NCBI GenBank assembly: GCA_963082975.1
Contig: OY720346.1
Span: forward strand, 39,025,787 to 39,089,786
DNA length: 64,000 nucleotides
Direction: 5' to 3'
DNA from: Labia minor
Taxonomy: Eukaryota > Arthropoda > Insecta > Dermaptera > Spongiphoridae
Shown: positions 37,955 to 50,644 of the stretch, one piece after another
How the letters are laid out: each line of letters starts with the position of its first letter
Position numbering within the stretch: position 1 is the first letter of the stretch
Position numbers and translations under genes: made by a program
Notes under the pieces: model-generated
Seen by the model: the letters and a program-made list of their open reading frames with translations, nothing else
The model's database searches: none
What the model was told of the DNA's origin: nothing

Positions 37955-37985
<31 letters not shown>

Positions 37986-38290
37986 ATGAGAGAGAGGGCG
38001 TGCTTGAGCTTGGTTTAATCGGATCGGCGGTGGTGGGGTCACGTGATGGGTGGGGCCCCCGCGCCAGACCGCAGTATTGATTTCCGCCGTCACGTGATCT
38101 GACCCACCCCCACCCATCATGAAAACCCGGTTCAAAAGCCCCGAGCCCCTTTTTCCCAGCCGACTGCGATCATCCAACTCACCCTATCAGATCCCTCACG
38201 CTCGCGCCAAACCACCCCTCGGTTCACTACATGTCTATGCTTCAACCCTCGCACTTTGTCACTGACAAAGCCACACGAAAAAGTGCAAAA
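37800..38290. promoter_or_regulatory. GC-rich island with two TCACGTGAT E-boxes
   Basis: One of the most GC-rich stretches of the window. TCACGTGAT occurs at 38039-38047 and 38090-38098, 51 bp apart, flanked by GGGTGGGG and by CCACCCCCACCC in opposite orientation, so the whole forms an imperfect inverted repeat. TCACGTGA is the core bound by MITF/TFE and USF-type bHLH factors. A (TA)n/(GA)n tract lies at 37918-37990, and the palindromic CTTTGTCACTGACAAAG at about 38255. No convincing coding frame. Confidence 0.45.
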
Positions 38291-39219
38291 AAAAAATTCG
38301 TTTAGGTGGTTGGGGGTAACGGGTGAAAAAGAGGTGGAAAGAGAAAAAAATAATAAATTAAAAAAAAAATTCTTGTATTGGTCAGTTGTTGTTTTTTTTT
38401 GTTTTTTGTTTAATACTAATGTTATTTATTTGATGTTATTCCTTGAAATAATTGAACATAACAAAAAAAAACTTAATAAATAAATAAATATAAATCAATC
38501 AAGAGTATGTATATAATATCTGCTATGTTTTTTCAATTTTTATATTAACCCCTTTTTATCTTATAAATTCTTTTTCCTATGATAAATAATTTATTTATTT
38601 TTCTTTTTACATTTTAAATACAAAGAATTAAATAAAACTATTATTCAGATTATATATCAATTTATAAATGTTTTTTTATAATAATAATAATAATAGTAAT
38701 TTTCTAATTTATTAAATAAGATTGATATATTTTTAAAATAATTTATTATTATTTCTTTTATTAAATTTAATTGGAATTTTTTTTTAATATTACATTTATT
38801 ATAATTATATAAAAAAAATTAAATTAATTTAATAATTGTGGCATTTAATAGGAAAATTGAAATCTTTTAATTTAATTGAATTTTTCATAGCCATGTTATT
38901 AACTAATTATTCGACAAGGAAAACTTCTAAGCAATTTTATTCTTGTTTATTCACTTTTTATTTCTTCTTGAGTTTGTATTCTAACCCTTTGGATTATACT
39001 ACGAATCCTTTTTGTTGTAAGTGAAAATGATAAAAGAGAAAAACTTTGTTACGTTTTCTTGATGCTCTTCAACAAACAATAATGGCTATTAACATGATTC
39101 TTACTCATATATATTTATATATATACTTGGTTATGTTTTACATTTGATGCCTAATTATATATTTTATTATCATTCTAATGATGATAATAAATTGTAGGTT
39201 AGCTTAATTGTTTTTCTTC
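38291..39219. other. AT-rich sequence, nothing recognised
   Basis: Homopolymer and (TAA) runs. The 75-codon frame at 38256-38483 becomes low-complexity after its first third. Confidence 0.55.
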
Positions 39220-39390
39220 AACTTGGTAATTTGTTGAAACAGCTCATTATGGAATTATGAAGGGAAATGACCCGGGAAACCTCAAGGGGTCAAAGTCGGT
39301 ATGAGGGGGGGGGGGGGGTTTAGCTAAATGGGCTCTTAATTCAGAAAGCCTCTCATTGGTGTGTTTTTGCTCCAGATACTTTTCCTAGCA
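39220..39390. promoter_or_regulatory. Small island with a 14-base G run
   Basis: GGGAAATGACCCGGGAAACC then CAAGGGGTCAAAGTCGG and an uninterrupted run of 14 G at 39305-39318. Long G runs are rare in DNA this AT-rich. It could form a G-quadruplex with the nearby GGG and GGGG tracts, or it could be a sequencing or assembly artefact. Confidence 0.4.
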
Positions 39391-41659
39391 TAATAAAATA
39401 TAAAGTAGAGTATAAAATATAAAATAGACTTATTGAGATACTATATATATATATAGAACCCTCTTTTGTTTATTATATAATATTAAATGAGAAGCGCGAA
39501 GCATTTTAATTTATTCCATTCACGTTTTAAAATAAACATAACCTTCAAATTTACACACTTTTTATTTTGATTAAATTTATAAGTGAAATATTTTCTTGGA
39601 ATATTTATTTTCTAACTATAAAATATTGTTTTTTACTCTCTTATTAAACATATAGCCAACTTTTATTATTTCAATTTAATATATATTTTAAAGATAATAA
39701 GAAATATTAATCTCTCAAAGACGCGTATATACATTATTATAATTTTAATTTGTCCTTTAATTTATAATTTAACAAAAGAGTAAATTATATTTTAATCTTT
39801 TATTTTTTATTTTTATCTTTATCCCGAGATATCAAAACATAAACTAAAATATGGCATTTTAAAGGGAGTTCAATTGATAACAATTTTTTTTTATAAGATA
39901 ACATAAAATTCAGTTTGTTAATGTAAAGATTATTAATTTAATTTTAGATTGATCATTTTTTAAAGAATTGATTCTAATATCATATTAATCTTTTGATTCG
40001 ATGATTCGATATTATTTGTGCATTTAAAAAGAACATTCATGGAAAATTTTATCTTATTTAAAATAGATATAAGTGAATTTAGTATATTTTGCTCTTAGAA
40101 TTTAAAACAGATGCTATAAATTAGTTTAATTAAATTAATATGAGATACGGATGGAATACATTTGAAAGTAATAAAAGGACAGACTCCTGTAAAATTTATA
40201 GGATATAATCCCCTAAAAGTGTGGGTTGAGGTGAATGGGGATAGGGGTGATTTGTTGAGTACAAATTAGAAGATAAGCCGATCGTTAAGGTTTAAATACC
40301 CAAATAAACCCGTCCTTAATTAATTGATTGATTGAATCCATTGCAATAAGAATAAATGGGTAATTTATGAAGAGAATACAAATAAAATAAATAAATCATG
40401 CATTAGATTTATACACATTGATTGTGGGAATTTTAATTTTTTTTTTGTCTATTTTCCAAATGTTTTAATCAAATCATATGCAAGCCAACATGAGTTTTCA
40501 ATTAAATAATTGCCCAAGGCAACCAGAAGCAAATTACAAAGCGCGCTATTAACAAATATAAATGCTATAGCAATGGAATGAATGAATGCAAAATGGAAAA
40601 GGAAATTCGTATTTGTATATTAAACGATTGTTAAATGAATATATATTTATATAAATAAAATATATATTTTTTAATAATACATTATTTATTAATAAAACCA
40701 GATCATTTTAATCCTTTTTAATTGAATGTTAGATTAATTATTAAAAATCCCATCTATATTTAAGTATAAGAAGATATTTTATCTTTTAGAACATAATATA
40801 AACTTTCATTCGTTTCATTTAACTTGTTACTATCTTCATGAAATATGGGGTTAGAAATTATCAAAGAACATAGATAATAATAATGATAATTTCTCTTTGG
40901 TTAATTTTAAAAATTTAAAATTTAACTCTTTTTAGTGCATTGGTATATCACCAAAATAATGAAATTCCATAATTGGTTTTAATTTAGTTTGATTTAATAT
41001 AACATAATATGTATTATATTATAATTTATTATATACATTAATAAAATATAATTTAATTCATGATTTTATTGAATTATAATATTAAAAAAAGATTTTCATT
41101 TACTCAAATATTATTACTATGATTAAATATATATATTCGTTAATGAATAATAAAAATGTTACATTTAATTTAAAATAAATACTTGTAATTATAATTTTAA
41201 AATATAGGTAATGATATAATAAATTCAATATTGATCATGAATAAACAATATCTGAACATTTTTCTATAAATGCATAAATATGAAATGAGATTGGTAGAAT
41301 GTTATTGAATACTATTATTTTTTTATATAAATGTTGAATTCATTAATATAATTAATAATTGTGTTGATTGAGAGTTTTATTTTACCTAACTAATATATAT
41401 AAATTTATATAATATATAAAAAAAATAAATAAATATTAGAACTATATGAGATAGATTTATGTAAAATGGGCAACAATGAATAAATATATAACTTATAAAG
41501 AAATTTAAATTGTAAAAGTGATTTAATTAAAATATTATAATTTTGTTATAATAACTCTAATTCTCTGATTTAGTTGATTTTTTTTTAAGATGACTAATAA
41601 TAATTTAACCCTTATCTCTTTTTTCATAATTCATTATCTCACTACACAGAGCTAAAGAA
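39391..41659. other. AT-rich DNA with two moderately complex patches
   Basis: Patches at 40140-40330 and 40480-40600 are more complex (for example GCCAACATGAGTTTTCAATT). No frames or repeats. Confidence 0.4.
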
Positions 41660-42120
41660 TTTATATTAAAAACTTTTCAAGTGCCAATTTCGGCGCTGTC
41701 TTGATTCTTCGACTACGGGTGAATGCTGGTGGTTCTCTTCCCCCTCCTCCTTTTTCTCCCCATTTGCTCTTTTCGTCAACTACCATCCTTTAAATTCACA
41801 CTCCTTCTCTCCGTTAGCGTTAATCCGTTAATTCGCCAGTGGGCCGTATTAAAGCTGTGATAGCTCACGCCTGGGTCGGTGGGAGAGAAGGAAGGGGTGT
41901 TTGGGGAAGGAAGGAAGACAAGCTCTGGTGAAAATGGCAACCGGAAAGGGATGACGAAGAAGGGATGAAGAGCTGAAGGGTGGTTGTGAGTAGCAAAGAC
42001 CTCCGGGCCTGGCGTTTTATTTTATTTTCTCTCCAGTTGATCCTATATATATATTCTTGTATGAACAGGAGGGGGCGTTAGAGAAAGGCGGAATAGTAGA
42101 GAGATGTGAGAGTAACATTA
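41660..42120. promoter_or_regulatory. GC-balanced island, candidate conserved non-coding or promoter element
   Basis: A complex stretch with GTTAATCCGTTAATTCGCC near 41818 (TAATCC, an Otx/Bicoid-type core), the YY1-like AAAATGGC at about 41930, and a purine-rich run at 41880-41920 facing a pyrimidine-rich run at 41738-41762. No credible open frame. Confidence 0.42.
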
Positions 42121-42439
42121 CACTCGTAAAGTCACTCAAAAAATATCTGTTACAAATAAATTGATTTTTTTTTTCCTTTTTATTTGGTTTTCTCCATTAA
42201 AGTAAATAAACACAATCGAATATTAAATTAATCATTAAACTTAAACCAGAATTTATTTAAAAATGAATTTCATTTTTGCTAAATTAATTTTATATTATAT
42301 TTTCTTTTTTTCTTAAAAGTATATATATACTTTTAATTTTAATTAAAATTTGGTTGTTTTAGAAATTTCAAAAAGAAAATAATCGACAAAAATCTAGTTA
42401 ATAAAATTAAACCTTTATTTACACGATTTTTTCTACTCA

Positions 42440-42790
42440 TTTTGAATGGGTTTAGAGGGGATGGGAGGTTGATCTAACAGCGAACGACCAATCAGCCTGC
42501 ACGAATTCACCCTCTGAGTACCGACCAAAGTACAAGGGTAGAAAATTCGCGCATGCGTTTGGCATTGCGTTGTCAGCCATGTTGCCAATTCACTTCTCTC
42601 GGTGTTGGAATTAACGACACACCCCCACCATCTTATCCTCTTTTACCTTCCACCATTTCTAACTCAACCTCACTCCCTTTCTTCCTCCCTTACTGGAATT
42701 TGACAAATTCCAACCTTTCGAATCTTCTTAACCCATTCAACATCCCCTTCCAGCTAGGTAATGCATAGCCAATAAATGGGTCTGGATATT
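42440..42790 (+). promoter_or_regulatory. Promoter-like cluster with possible short 5' exon
   Basis: A GC-balanced island with CCAAT at 42488, NRF1-like GCGCATGCG at 42549-42557, YY1-like GCCATGTT at 42576-42583 and a second CCAAT at 42585. This combination marks TATA-less promoters in animals. TAG|GTAATG at 42757/42758 could be the donor of a first exon. The 71-codon open frame across it (42553-42768) has no recognisable protein character, so any such exon is more likely 5' untranslated. It lies 8 kb upstream of the brakeless exon on the same strand. Confidence 0.4.
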
Positions 42791-43167
42791 ATATATAGTA
42801 GTACCAAAGAACTATGTTTTTACTTAGGAATAATAATTCTCCAACATAATTATTTAAAAAAAAATATTTTTATAATAAGTAAATCTTATAATTGAATTTT
42901 TTCATATTATATGTTTAATTGAAGAATTAAAAAAAGGAAAGCTTTATACTAATTTATTATATTGTTTGATTCATCTCCAACAAATTTATACATTTTCTAA
43001 TAATAATAACTCAACACTCATTGCCAGTGATATATATATACTATTAATTGTAAAATATTCTAAATAATTTTTTTTTTTAATACAAATCAATATAATGGTT
43101 TATAAGTAAATATCAGCAGATTACAAAAATTGTTTGTTTTTTTTAATTATTAGATAATAATTTAGAG
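42791..43167. other. AT-rich sequence, nothing recognised
   Basis: No gene or repeat up to the hAT MITE. Confidence 0.6.
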
Positions 43168-43414
43168 CAGGACTTCTTAAACTTTTTTTATTCGCGACCC
43201 CATTTATGATTGCGAGTTTCATGGCGACCCCGTATAAATATAAAAGAAAGATATATAAATATTTTTTGATGATTTTATAAAATTTATTTATATTATAAAT
43301 TTATATTATATTTTTATTTATATTTATACTATAAATCTAAAATTAAAATTAAATATTTGACATTAAAATCTCTCGCGACCCCAGAATTTTGCTACGGGAC
43401 CCCCTTCGGGCCTG
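43168..43414. mobile_element. Short non-autonomous hAT MITE with 8-bp target duplication
   Basis: The element starts CAGGACTTCTTAAACTTTTT followed by CGCGACCCC, and ends CGGGACCCCCTTCGGGCCTG. The 8 bases before it (atttagag, 43160-43167) and after it (atttagat, 43415-43422) match at 7 of 8, the size expected of a hAT target duplication. The interior is AT-rich with extra GCGACCCC blocks and no coding capacity. The terminus resembles that of the hAT element at 62828, so a related transposase could have moved it. Confidence 0.75.
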
Positions 43415-43829
43415 ATTTAGATTTTTTTAGAAAACAAAAGTTATTGTTATATATAACTAATGTATGTATATTCATTACTAACAACTAAAAAATTATGTTT
43501 AAATTTTATTAATTTAATTAATTTTTTTTTTCTAAAAAGAAGCCTTGATGAACAATATTATTATTTTATATTTTAAAAGTTTATTGTTCTTATACAATTT
43601 TAAAAGTAAAGTACTGATAATGTAACAAACACCCTATCCATTCGTGGGTTCTGGTATCTCGGCTGTTTACATTGAGGAACCATGCCTTAATTACTCTATT
43701 CCTTAATTCTTACACAGTAAATTTATGATTTTATATATATTTGGATTCAAATTCTTTGAAAAAAATTAATTTTACTTTTATCCGGTTATATATATAAATC
43801 TTCTAATAATCCACAGATTTAATGTAAAT
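43415..43829. other. AT-rich DNA with one short complex patch
   Basis: 43620-43710 is more complex (ACACCCTATCCATTCGTGGG). No frame. Confidence 0.4.
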
Positions 43830-44290
43830 ATATTTTCTGGGTAGTGATTCAAAAATGGCTTTGCTAAAATCATTTAGGGTAGATATCTCTAATCTACTGG
43901 AACCCTCACTCACTCATGCCTAGCGTCTAAATAAATATTCGGATAGTAACCCTTTTGTTCATTAGAGTCTCATTTTCTACCACATATCATTTATATATTT
44001 AAGGTCAAAGGATTACAAATAATCGTGACCCGATTCTCCGGGTCAGTTCGGAGATAAATCTTCTGCCCAATCTTGGAGGCTGACGCTCCCTCGGGATCTG
44101 ACCCGTCCCTATTCCATGGAGAACAATGGAACCCTCCTGGCCAAATAACAGGGAAACATTCCCCCTCTGGATATGGCAGCAGGGAGCTTTCATCCCCCAT
44201 TACATTGATGCTTTTCACAAACTCCGGACTGCGAAATTAACCTCCCCATTTTATTCATCAGTTCACTATTAGTTAGGAAAAAAGAACTAA
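43830..44290. promoter_or_regulatory. GC-balanced island, candidate conserved non-coding element
   Basis: Contains TTTAAGGTCAAAGGATTA at about 43999-44016 (nuclear-receptor half-site AAGGTCA followed by an AGGATTA half) and dense complex sequence to 44240. Two - strand frames overlap here in different phases (75 and 62 codons). Neither shows a domain, and such overlap is expected when stops are few. Confidence 0.42.
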
Positions 44291-45078
44291 TTTACAAAAT
44301 TACAATTACAATAAACCATCCAGACAAAATGAATTTGTTTAACAAGGGAGGAGAGAAATTTGAAAAACTTTGTTTTTTTTTTTTTGTTAGTCTCTAATTA
44401 AATATTAAAAAAAATCATCCGTGTGTAATAATTATTCCAAAAAATATTTCAACGCATTTTCATTTTATATGTGATTAGCAATTTTTTTCTTTTCTCTCAC
44501 TAAAAGACATCGAATCTCTTTTTATTTTATTTTATTTTATTTTATCCAAAGCTACTGAAATCAATATAAAAGTATAAAATAAAATATTAAATCCATTGAA
44601 AAATATTCAAAATTGATTTTTTTTTCCTCTCTGAATATGCCTTCTTTCTTTAGATATATTGTTTCATTTTATGAATCAGTTGGGCATGTACTGAACTTTA
44701 TGGCATACTAAAACATAAATAAAAGAATATTTTATCTAGTTTTATTAAATATTGAATATATAAAAAGCTGTATTAAAATAGACTCATATTTTACTATACT
44801 TAATGAGAATAAAGAAATGTTTATTTCTTATTTTATTTATAATAAAAAATGTAATCATCATTTTGTATTTATATTATATATAATAACAATTAGCGTTAAC
44901 TAAAATCTATTTTTCAGCTAAATGATTGTATATTATTCTCATATTAATATAGTACCATCTGTCAACCTTAAAAATCACTAGAATATATTACTTTGTCAAA
45001 ATATCAAATTGTTTTATTAAGATTAACTTTCAATTTCTTGCTTTTAATTCTATACTTAGTATGTGTAATATAAATTTT
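44291..45078. other. AT-rich sequence, with a TTTTA-type pentamer repeat
   Basis: A (TTTTA)n run lies at 44521-44544. Nothing else seen. Confidence 0.6.
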
Positions 45079-45644
45079 TACTATCTCGCCAGAGATAGTA
45101 TTGCTATCACGAAAATTTTCGATGTCGAGATTTTGATGTTTTTATACGTTTTGAAGGCCCCTGAGTCATTTTTACTAAGGTTGAGAAAAATGTCTTTCTC
45201 TCTGTGTGTATGTGTATGTAGACAGGATTACGCAAAAACAGTTTGAGCTAGAATAATGAAATTTGGTACATGGGCATTATTCAAACTTCGTAGTTTTCTA
45301 TCATCTTTTGATCTTTCGGAAGAGGGTCATTACCTACCACGTTTTCATTTTTTTTCCTTTAAACTGACCATAAAAATAAAGATATTTGTTTGATAGTTTT
45401 TCACATGATTAAAAATTGTATAAAACTGCTATATATAATTCAGCTTGATTGAATAGCTGAAAGTACTGGAATTAATTTTTTAACTGCTAATCACACGCCA
45501 GCACATGACGTGGTGCCATCGACAAAGATCATAACACACGCTGGTTTAATAAATATTATTTATTAATTTTAATTTATAATTTAATTAATTAAATTTAATT
45601 TAAATATACTATATGTTAATTAATCCTATTCAAATTTGCGAGAC
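45079..45644 (+). mobile_element. Microsatellite-carrying element, copy 4
   Basis: Runs from ACTATCTCGCCAGAGATAGT to CAAATTTGCGAGA, in the same orientation as copy 1. The microsatellite position holds only TCTGTGTGTATGTGTATG. Small deletions occur in the part after ATCATCTTTTGATC. Confidence 0.87.
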
Positions 45645-47154
45645 ACACCAGATTTATTTATTTAAGATTCTAATGGTTTAAATTTGACAATTTAAATGTT
45701 CTATTTTTTCTTTCAATCTTTGCAATTTAGGAAGATTTAAATTTATTATTTTATAAATAAGATCATTTAATGGATTATTTATTATTATTATTTTTTTATA
45801 TTTAATATCAATTTCTATTTTATAAATAATTAATGATTTTCTTAAAGAAATCTTATATATAGATTGGTTTTCATACCAAAGATTCATAATAAAAATGCAT
45901 GTGAGCAATAAAATCCTTTTTGATATTTATAAATTTCATAATTAAATAATCATTCTAGTCAGAAAAGGCAAATTCTAGCTACTAAAAATATCTCTGGTCT
46001 GGCTGATATGCGATCATCCAGTCAGCAAACGAGTTTATTAACTTGAGTCAGATCGTGTGACCTGAGAAACTTTATTTTATTTATAGAACACGAACACCAT
46101 GAAACCTACACCTATTTAGAAAATTTACAAGCAGCATATTTATTTGATAATTGTTCTGGTTAAGCATTGCATATTTATTTTTATTTTTTTTTCATTTTAA
46201 CTTTTAATTTTATTGTTTGAATTTGTCTTATTTCTACAGTGGTTTTTGGTTTATTTATTAATTTTGCTTTCTTTCACTGTTTTAATGAATTTTAACAATT
46301 ATTACTTTAATTTACAAAGAAATATAACAAAATACAAACTTATGATAATAATAAGTATAATAATAATAATAATATCATGAATCTCAATTTCTTTTTATGA
46401 TTGAGAATGAAAATCGAAGCTTTCGAAAAAAACCGAGTTTTTTTTATGTGATTTGTGAAGAATAAACGCAATGTCAAATAAATTTGATAGATGTCTTAAA
46501 TCGATGACTGGAAATCTAAATCGGAAAAGAAAAAAGAGAAAAAAAGAAAAATAACAATTTAACATTAAAAGATTTCTACATCTCCTTGAATATATTGACT
46601 TACTAACAATAAATAGTAATATTATTATTTTATTAAAAAATGATTGTCTGAAATTTTATAAATTATATTATAATTATATTATTGGGTATATTTAGTTCTT
46701 TAATTTAAACAACAAAAAAAAGTTTACCACTTTAGAAACTTTTAAAGAATAAAAGAAAAATTAATTTTTTTAATAAAAAATCTCATTTATCAATTCATAT
46801 ATTATTTTGATGTCCATATAAACAGTTTTATCACTTTTCATTATATCTATTTATTAGATTTAATTTTTTTACATTTTATATTTCAATATTTCCATTTTTA
46901 AATCTTTTAATCAAATGTCAGTAAATAACTATAAATAGTTTTTGCCCATTATTTATGATTAATAATTGCAAAGAGCTTGACAAAAATATTTTTTCCAAAT
47001 TCTATCTATTCCAAAATTATATTAAAATTGTTCTGAATTTTATTCATTTATTATAAAAATATAAAAAAACTTTAAATCTTATAAAATGACAATTTATTCT
47101 CCTTTCTAATGTTCTCTTAACTATCTATTTTATAATAAAAAAAAAAAAAAGAAA
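45645..47154. other. AT-rich DNA with one complex patch
   Basis: 45955-46080 is more complex (GCTGATATGCGATCATCCAG). The 76-codon frame at 45678-45908 is AT-driven. No gene. Confidence 0.45.
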
Positions 47155-47430
47155 AATCCTCAGACTTTTGTACATCCTACGCAATGACAGCGCCTATCAA
47201 GTCGGTTAAATAAATGATGTGTCCTATGATCAGTGGAACGGGTCCTATCAACCTTTACCTTGATTTTCTTGATCGGGGGCGCTACTTTTTATCAAGTATC
47301 TTCCCAATTTGGATTCCGGAGGCTTTGTTGACTCCCTCCCATAGACCTCAGCTAGAGAAATTCCCTTGGCAGGCCCGGGACCACGAGAATGTGAGCCAGC
47401 TACGCTAACCTCTCACCCTGTAGCGCCTTT
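47155..47430 (-). mobile_element. tRNA-derived SINE, family 1, copy b
   Basis: On the - strand the head GGCGCTACAGGGTGAGAGGT then TAGCGTAGCTGGCTCACATT has a clear A-box-like segment. It is followed by the same body (TTGATAGGACCCGTTCCACT) and tail (TGTACAAAAGTCTGAGGATT) as copy a. The poly-A-like tail is the T-run at about 47140-47155 on the + strand. Confidence 0.78.
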
Positions 47431-47619
47431 TACTTTATAATAAAGCCAAAGTTAATTAATAATATATAATAACGTTTGTTTGTGAAGAGTTGTAATTATT
47501 TTGATATACAAATTGAATCCATCAGTATTTTCAAATAATAAAAGCTTTCATTCAAGCAGCCTTTTAAAGTTTATGATTAAGAAAAGATTGTAAGAGAAAG
47601 GAATGTTTATTTCTTTATC
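47431..47619. other. AT-rich sequence, nothing recognised
   Basis: A short stretch between the SINE and the following island. Confidence 0.5.
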
Positions 47620-47960
47620 TACGGTATAATATCAATCAGATGATTATCACCGTTTGCTATTTTGTAGTTATTGAAGGTTAAATGGTTCCATAACTATATT
47701 ACGGTTGAATTGATCGACCTTATTATGAGGTTGCAGCAGAGCTGATTGACGTGTGGTTAAACTCTCTATTAGGATTCGACTATGCTAATTATCCATGGCT
47801 GTCATATTTATAGACCACCACTGTCTGTCTGTGTATGTTAATGACCTGGTGCCATGCAACACGCCTAGCCAACTCTGATTAATTCTAGTCCGACATGAAT
47901 CGAGAAGACAGATGCTTGCTTTGTACAAAGGATCGATCAATGCGAAGAAAAGAAACAAGA
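47620..47960. promoter_or_regulatory. Candidate conserved non-coding element
   Basis: A complex block with GCAGCAGAGCTGATTGACGTG, CTATGCTAATTATCCATGGC and TGACCTGGTGCCATGCAACA. It has several homeodomain-type cores and no frame. It is bounded on the right by a (GAT)n run at 47961-47980. Confidence 0.42.
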
Positions 47961-50644
47961 TGATGATGATGATGATGATTCTATCTCAAAAAAAAGAATC
48001 AAAATCATGTTAAAAACTTAAAACAAATTATCTCTCTAAAATTATTTCCTTTTTTCTTAAATAATAAAAATTTCATCCAAAGCAATAATACAAATAGCAT
48101 TCAAAATGCATATGACTTCAAAAGTTAACATTTTATTGAAAATAAATAAGAAAGATATAATATTTTACAAAAGAAAAATAATATTAGGAAAAAATATGAG
48201 ATTTAAAATTGAAAACAAAAATAGAACGGATATACCTCTTTTGATTTGTATAAATCCAAGAAATATCTCTTACATAACCTCACTCTTTATGTATATATTT
48301 ATTTATATAAATTCTTATTCAATAAATAAATGCTGGCTGGATGCTGGATTCCATTACTTGTAAAATATAAAAAATTTTAACTAAAAAAATATCTATTAAT
48401 ATGAATAACAAAGTCTATTATTATATAATGAATATCAAAAACTCAATTAGCTATTTACTATATTAGTAAAGTTATATTTAATATAAAAGATTTTTCTCTT
48501 AAATAGTAATTATACAAATTAGCAATTGTAATTTTTTAAATTTACTTTTTGTTTCTCTCAATTCTCTAATGTTCTAGAATTTAGTATTTAATCGATATTA
48601 TTATCTAAAGAGCATTCTGAACAGCAACGCATTTAATCATAAACTCCAAATGCTTACAAAGCCCTCACCCACTCTCGTTACAACAAACCTCTCAAGTCCT
48701 TTATACCCTTTAGAACCCAGAGATAAACCACATAAAAGCCAGATCTAGGTTGAATTCAATCTCTCATTTAAGATTTTGAAATAAAAACAAATACTCCATT
48801 ATATATCTTTTAACTTAATCATTCATATAAATACTTTACTTAATTAATTTAGTATAAATTGGTTCATTTATTTGGATTTATTTAAACATCTAATTAAAAT
48901 CTTATATTTAAATAATAACATAATTATTATGGTTAATTTTAATTAAAAGTAGGAACAAATTTAACAATTACAGTTTGTTAATTAAAATAATGATTTTATT
49001 TATATTTATTTTTAGTATAATTATTATATTATTATTTATAAATATTAAATATTTATTTATAAAAAATGATTGTTTTATTGTAATATATTAAATTTATATT
49101 CAAAAAATAAATTGTATTTTGTTATATTTTAAATATAAATTCAAAACAATTTCTATATAATTTCTCACTTCATGTTGTCTTTTTCTCTTGTTAATTTGAT
49201 TCAGATTTGATATTAAATTAATAAATGTCTTGGGATCATCTAATGAATATTAATAGCACAATTGAATAATTTGATATAGATGATATTAAGGAAATTGGGT
49301 ATGTCGAAGAGTTAATTACATAGGGTTTCTCCCTTTCTGTCGCTTTTATAATGGAATTTGTAAATTGGCCATTTTCTCATTGTCAATTCACGCCACATCT
49401 TGGTTGTCAATTGGTATTTTTTCATGCTTGATAAACGAATTGACTGAAAACAGATTTCCTTCTGATTTCACAGATGGTTGTCTTTATTCTTTTTTTATAG
49501 TTACACAATTTTTTATCGTATTATTTTTTTTTTTTATATAACATTTTGACATTTATTTTTCAGTTCCATTTAATGTTATTTATCTTGAATACTTTAATAA
49601 ATAGAAAGAATAATAGATTATATTATACATTGAAATAAATAATAAATGTATTAGAATTGAAACGATGACATTTATCACTGATTTATTTGGAAATTCAGAA
49701 AGATTTTCTTATTAATTTTATTATTATTGCAAATTAGGGATTTTACAAGACTAGAATTTATGAAAATTGTTTTTCCTTTCTTTTGATAATAAATTGAATA
49801 TTTTAAATGGGAAAAATATACAATGAAGAGAGAATTATTCTTAAAGTTAAATTTTAATTTCATTTGATATTTTTTAAACTAAGGTACTTTTTCTTTTGTT
49901 ATTGTCAACCTTGATATTTCAGCTCAAATTCTTTCCACCTTTTACCGTTCTCAGTTTTCTAAATGATATCCATTTTCATTCAAAGAAATTTGAATCATTT
50001 CCTTTTCCACTTCGATACAATTGAGAAATCGAAATTAAATATATTTTTTTCTTTTCTCTCTCTCTCTCTCTCTCTCTTTTCATACTTTTCTTGTTTAATA
50101 AACACATCTAAAAAAACGAAAAAAAACTCATGGTTTGTTTGTTTAATTTAATTTTCCTCTTATCAATATTTGATTTTAATAACTTTTTAAAACTTTTCAA
50201 TTAGATTAAAATTTAGAAAAAAAAAAAAATAAAATAAAAAACTTCTTAAACTTGAGTTGTTTTTTTTTATTCTTTATTAAATACATAGTTCAAAAAAGAA
50301 GCAAAAATTATAAATTATAAAATAATTTTTGGTCGATATACTTCGGTTGAAAATTTATCCAAACAGACTAATGTTTGGTGACATTCCCGAGGTCTCTTTT
50401 CTCTTTCTGACTTGGCATCTTGACAAAACCCCTCTTAAAGTAAATATTTCAGTTAGAAAAACAAAAACAAAACTTTCCCTTCAATACACTCGATGAACCA
50501 GTTAAATAACTCATCATATTTTTTAGAAAAGATTTTCTTTATTTAAAAATCTTTTTGAAATATCTAATATAATTTAATTTAAGAGAACCATTGTTTTTTT
50601 TCTACCCTTGTTATTGATCCACGATTTTTTTTTATTTTTGTATA
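47961..50644. other. AT-rich intron upstream of the brakeless exon
   Basis: Contains (GAT)n at 47961-47980, (CT)n at 50055-50077 and moderately complex patches at 48640-48760, 49160-49480 and 50340-50440. No second exon with a family match was found. Confidence 0.5.
50055..50077. repeat. (CT)n microsatellite
   Basis: CT run of about 23 bases, 600 bp upstream of the brakeless exon. Confidence 0.93.

Noticed and set aside
42553-42768. Protein-coding first exon of 71 codons
   Set aside because: The composition (Pro, Ser, Asn, Leu) shows no domain; the ATG lies inside the NRF1-like site, so a 5' untranslated exon is more plausible.
43991-44218. 75- and 62-codon - strand frames in a GC-balanced island
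   Set aside because: They overlap in different phases, lack splice signals that would join them to a gene, and show no family motif.
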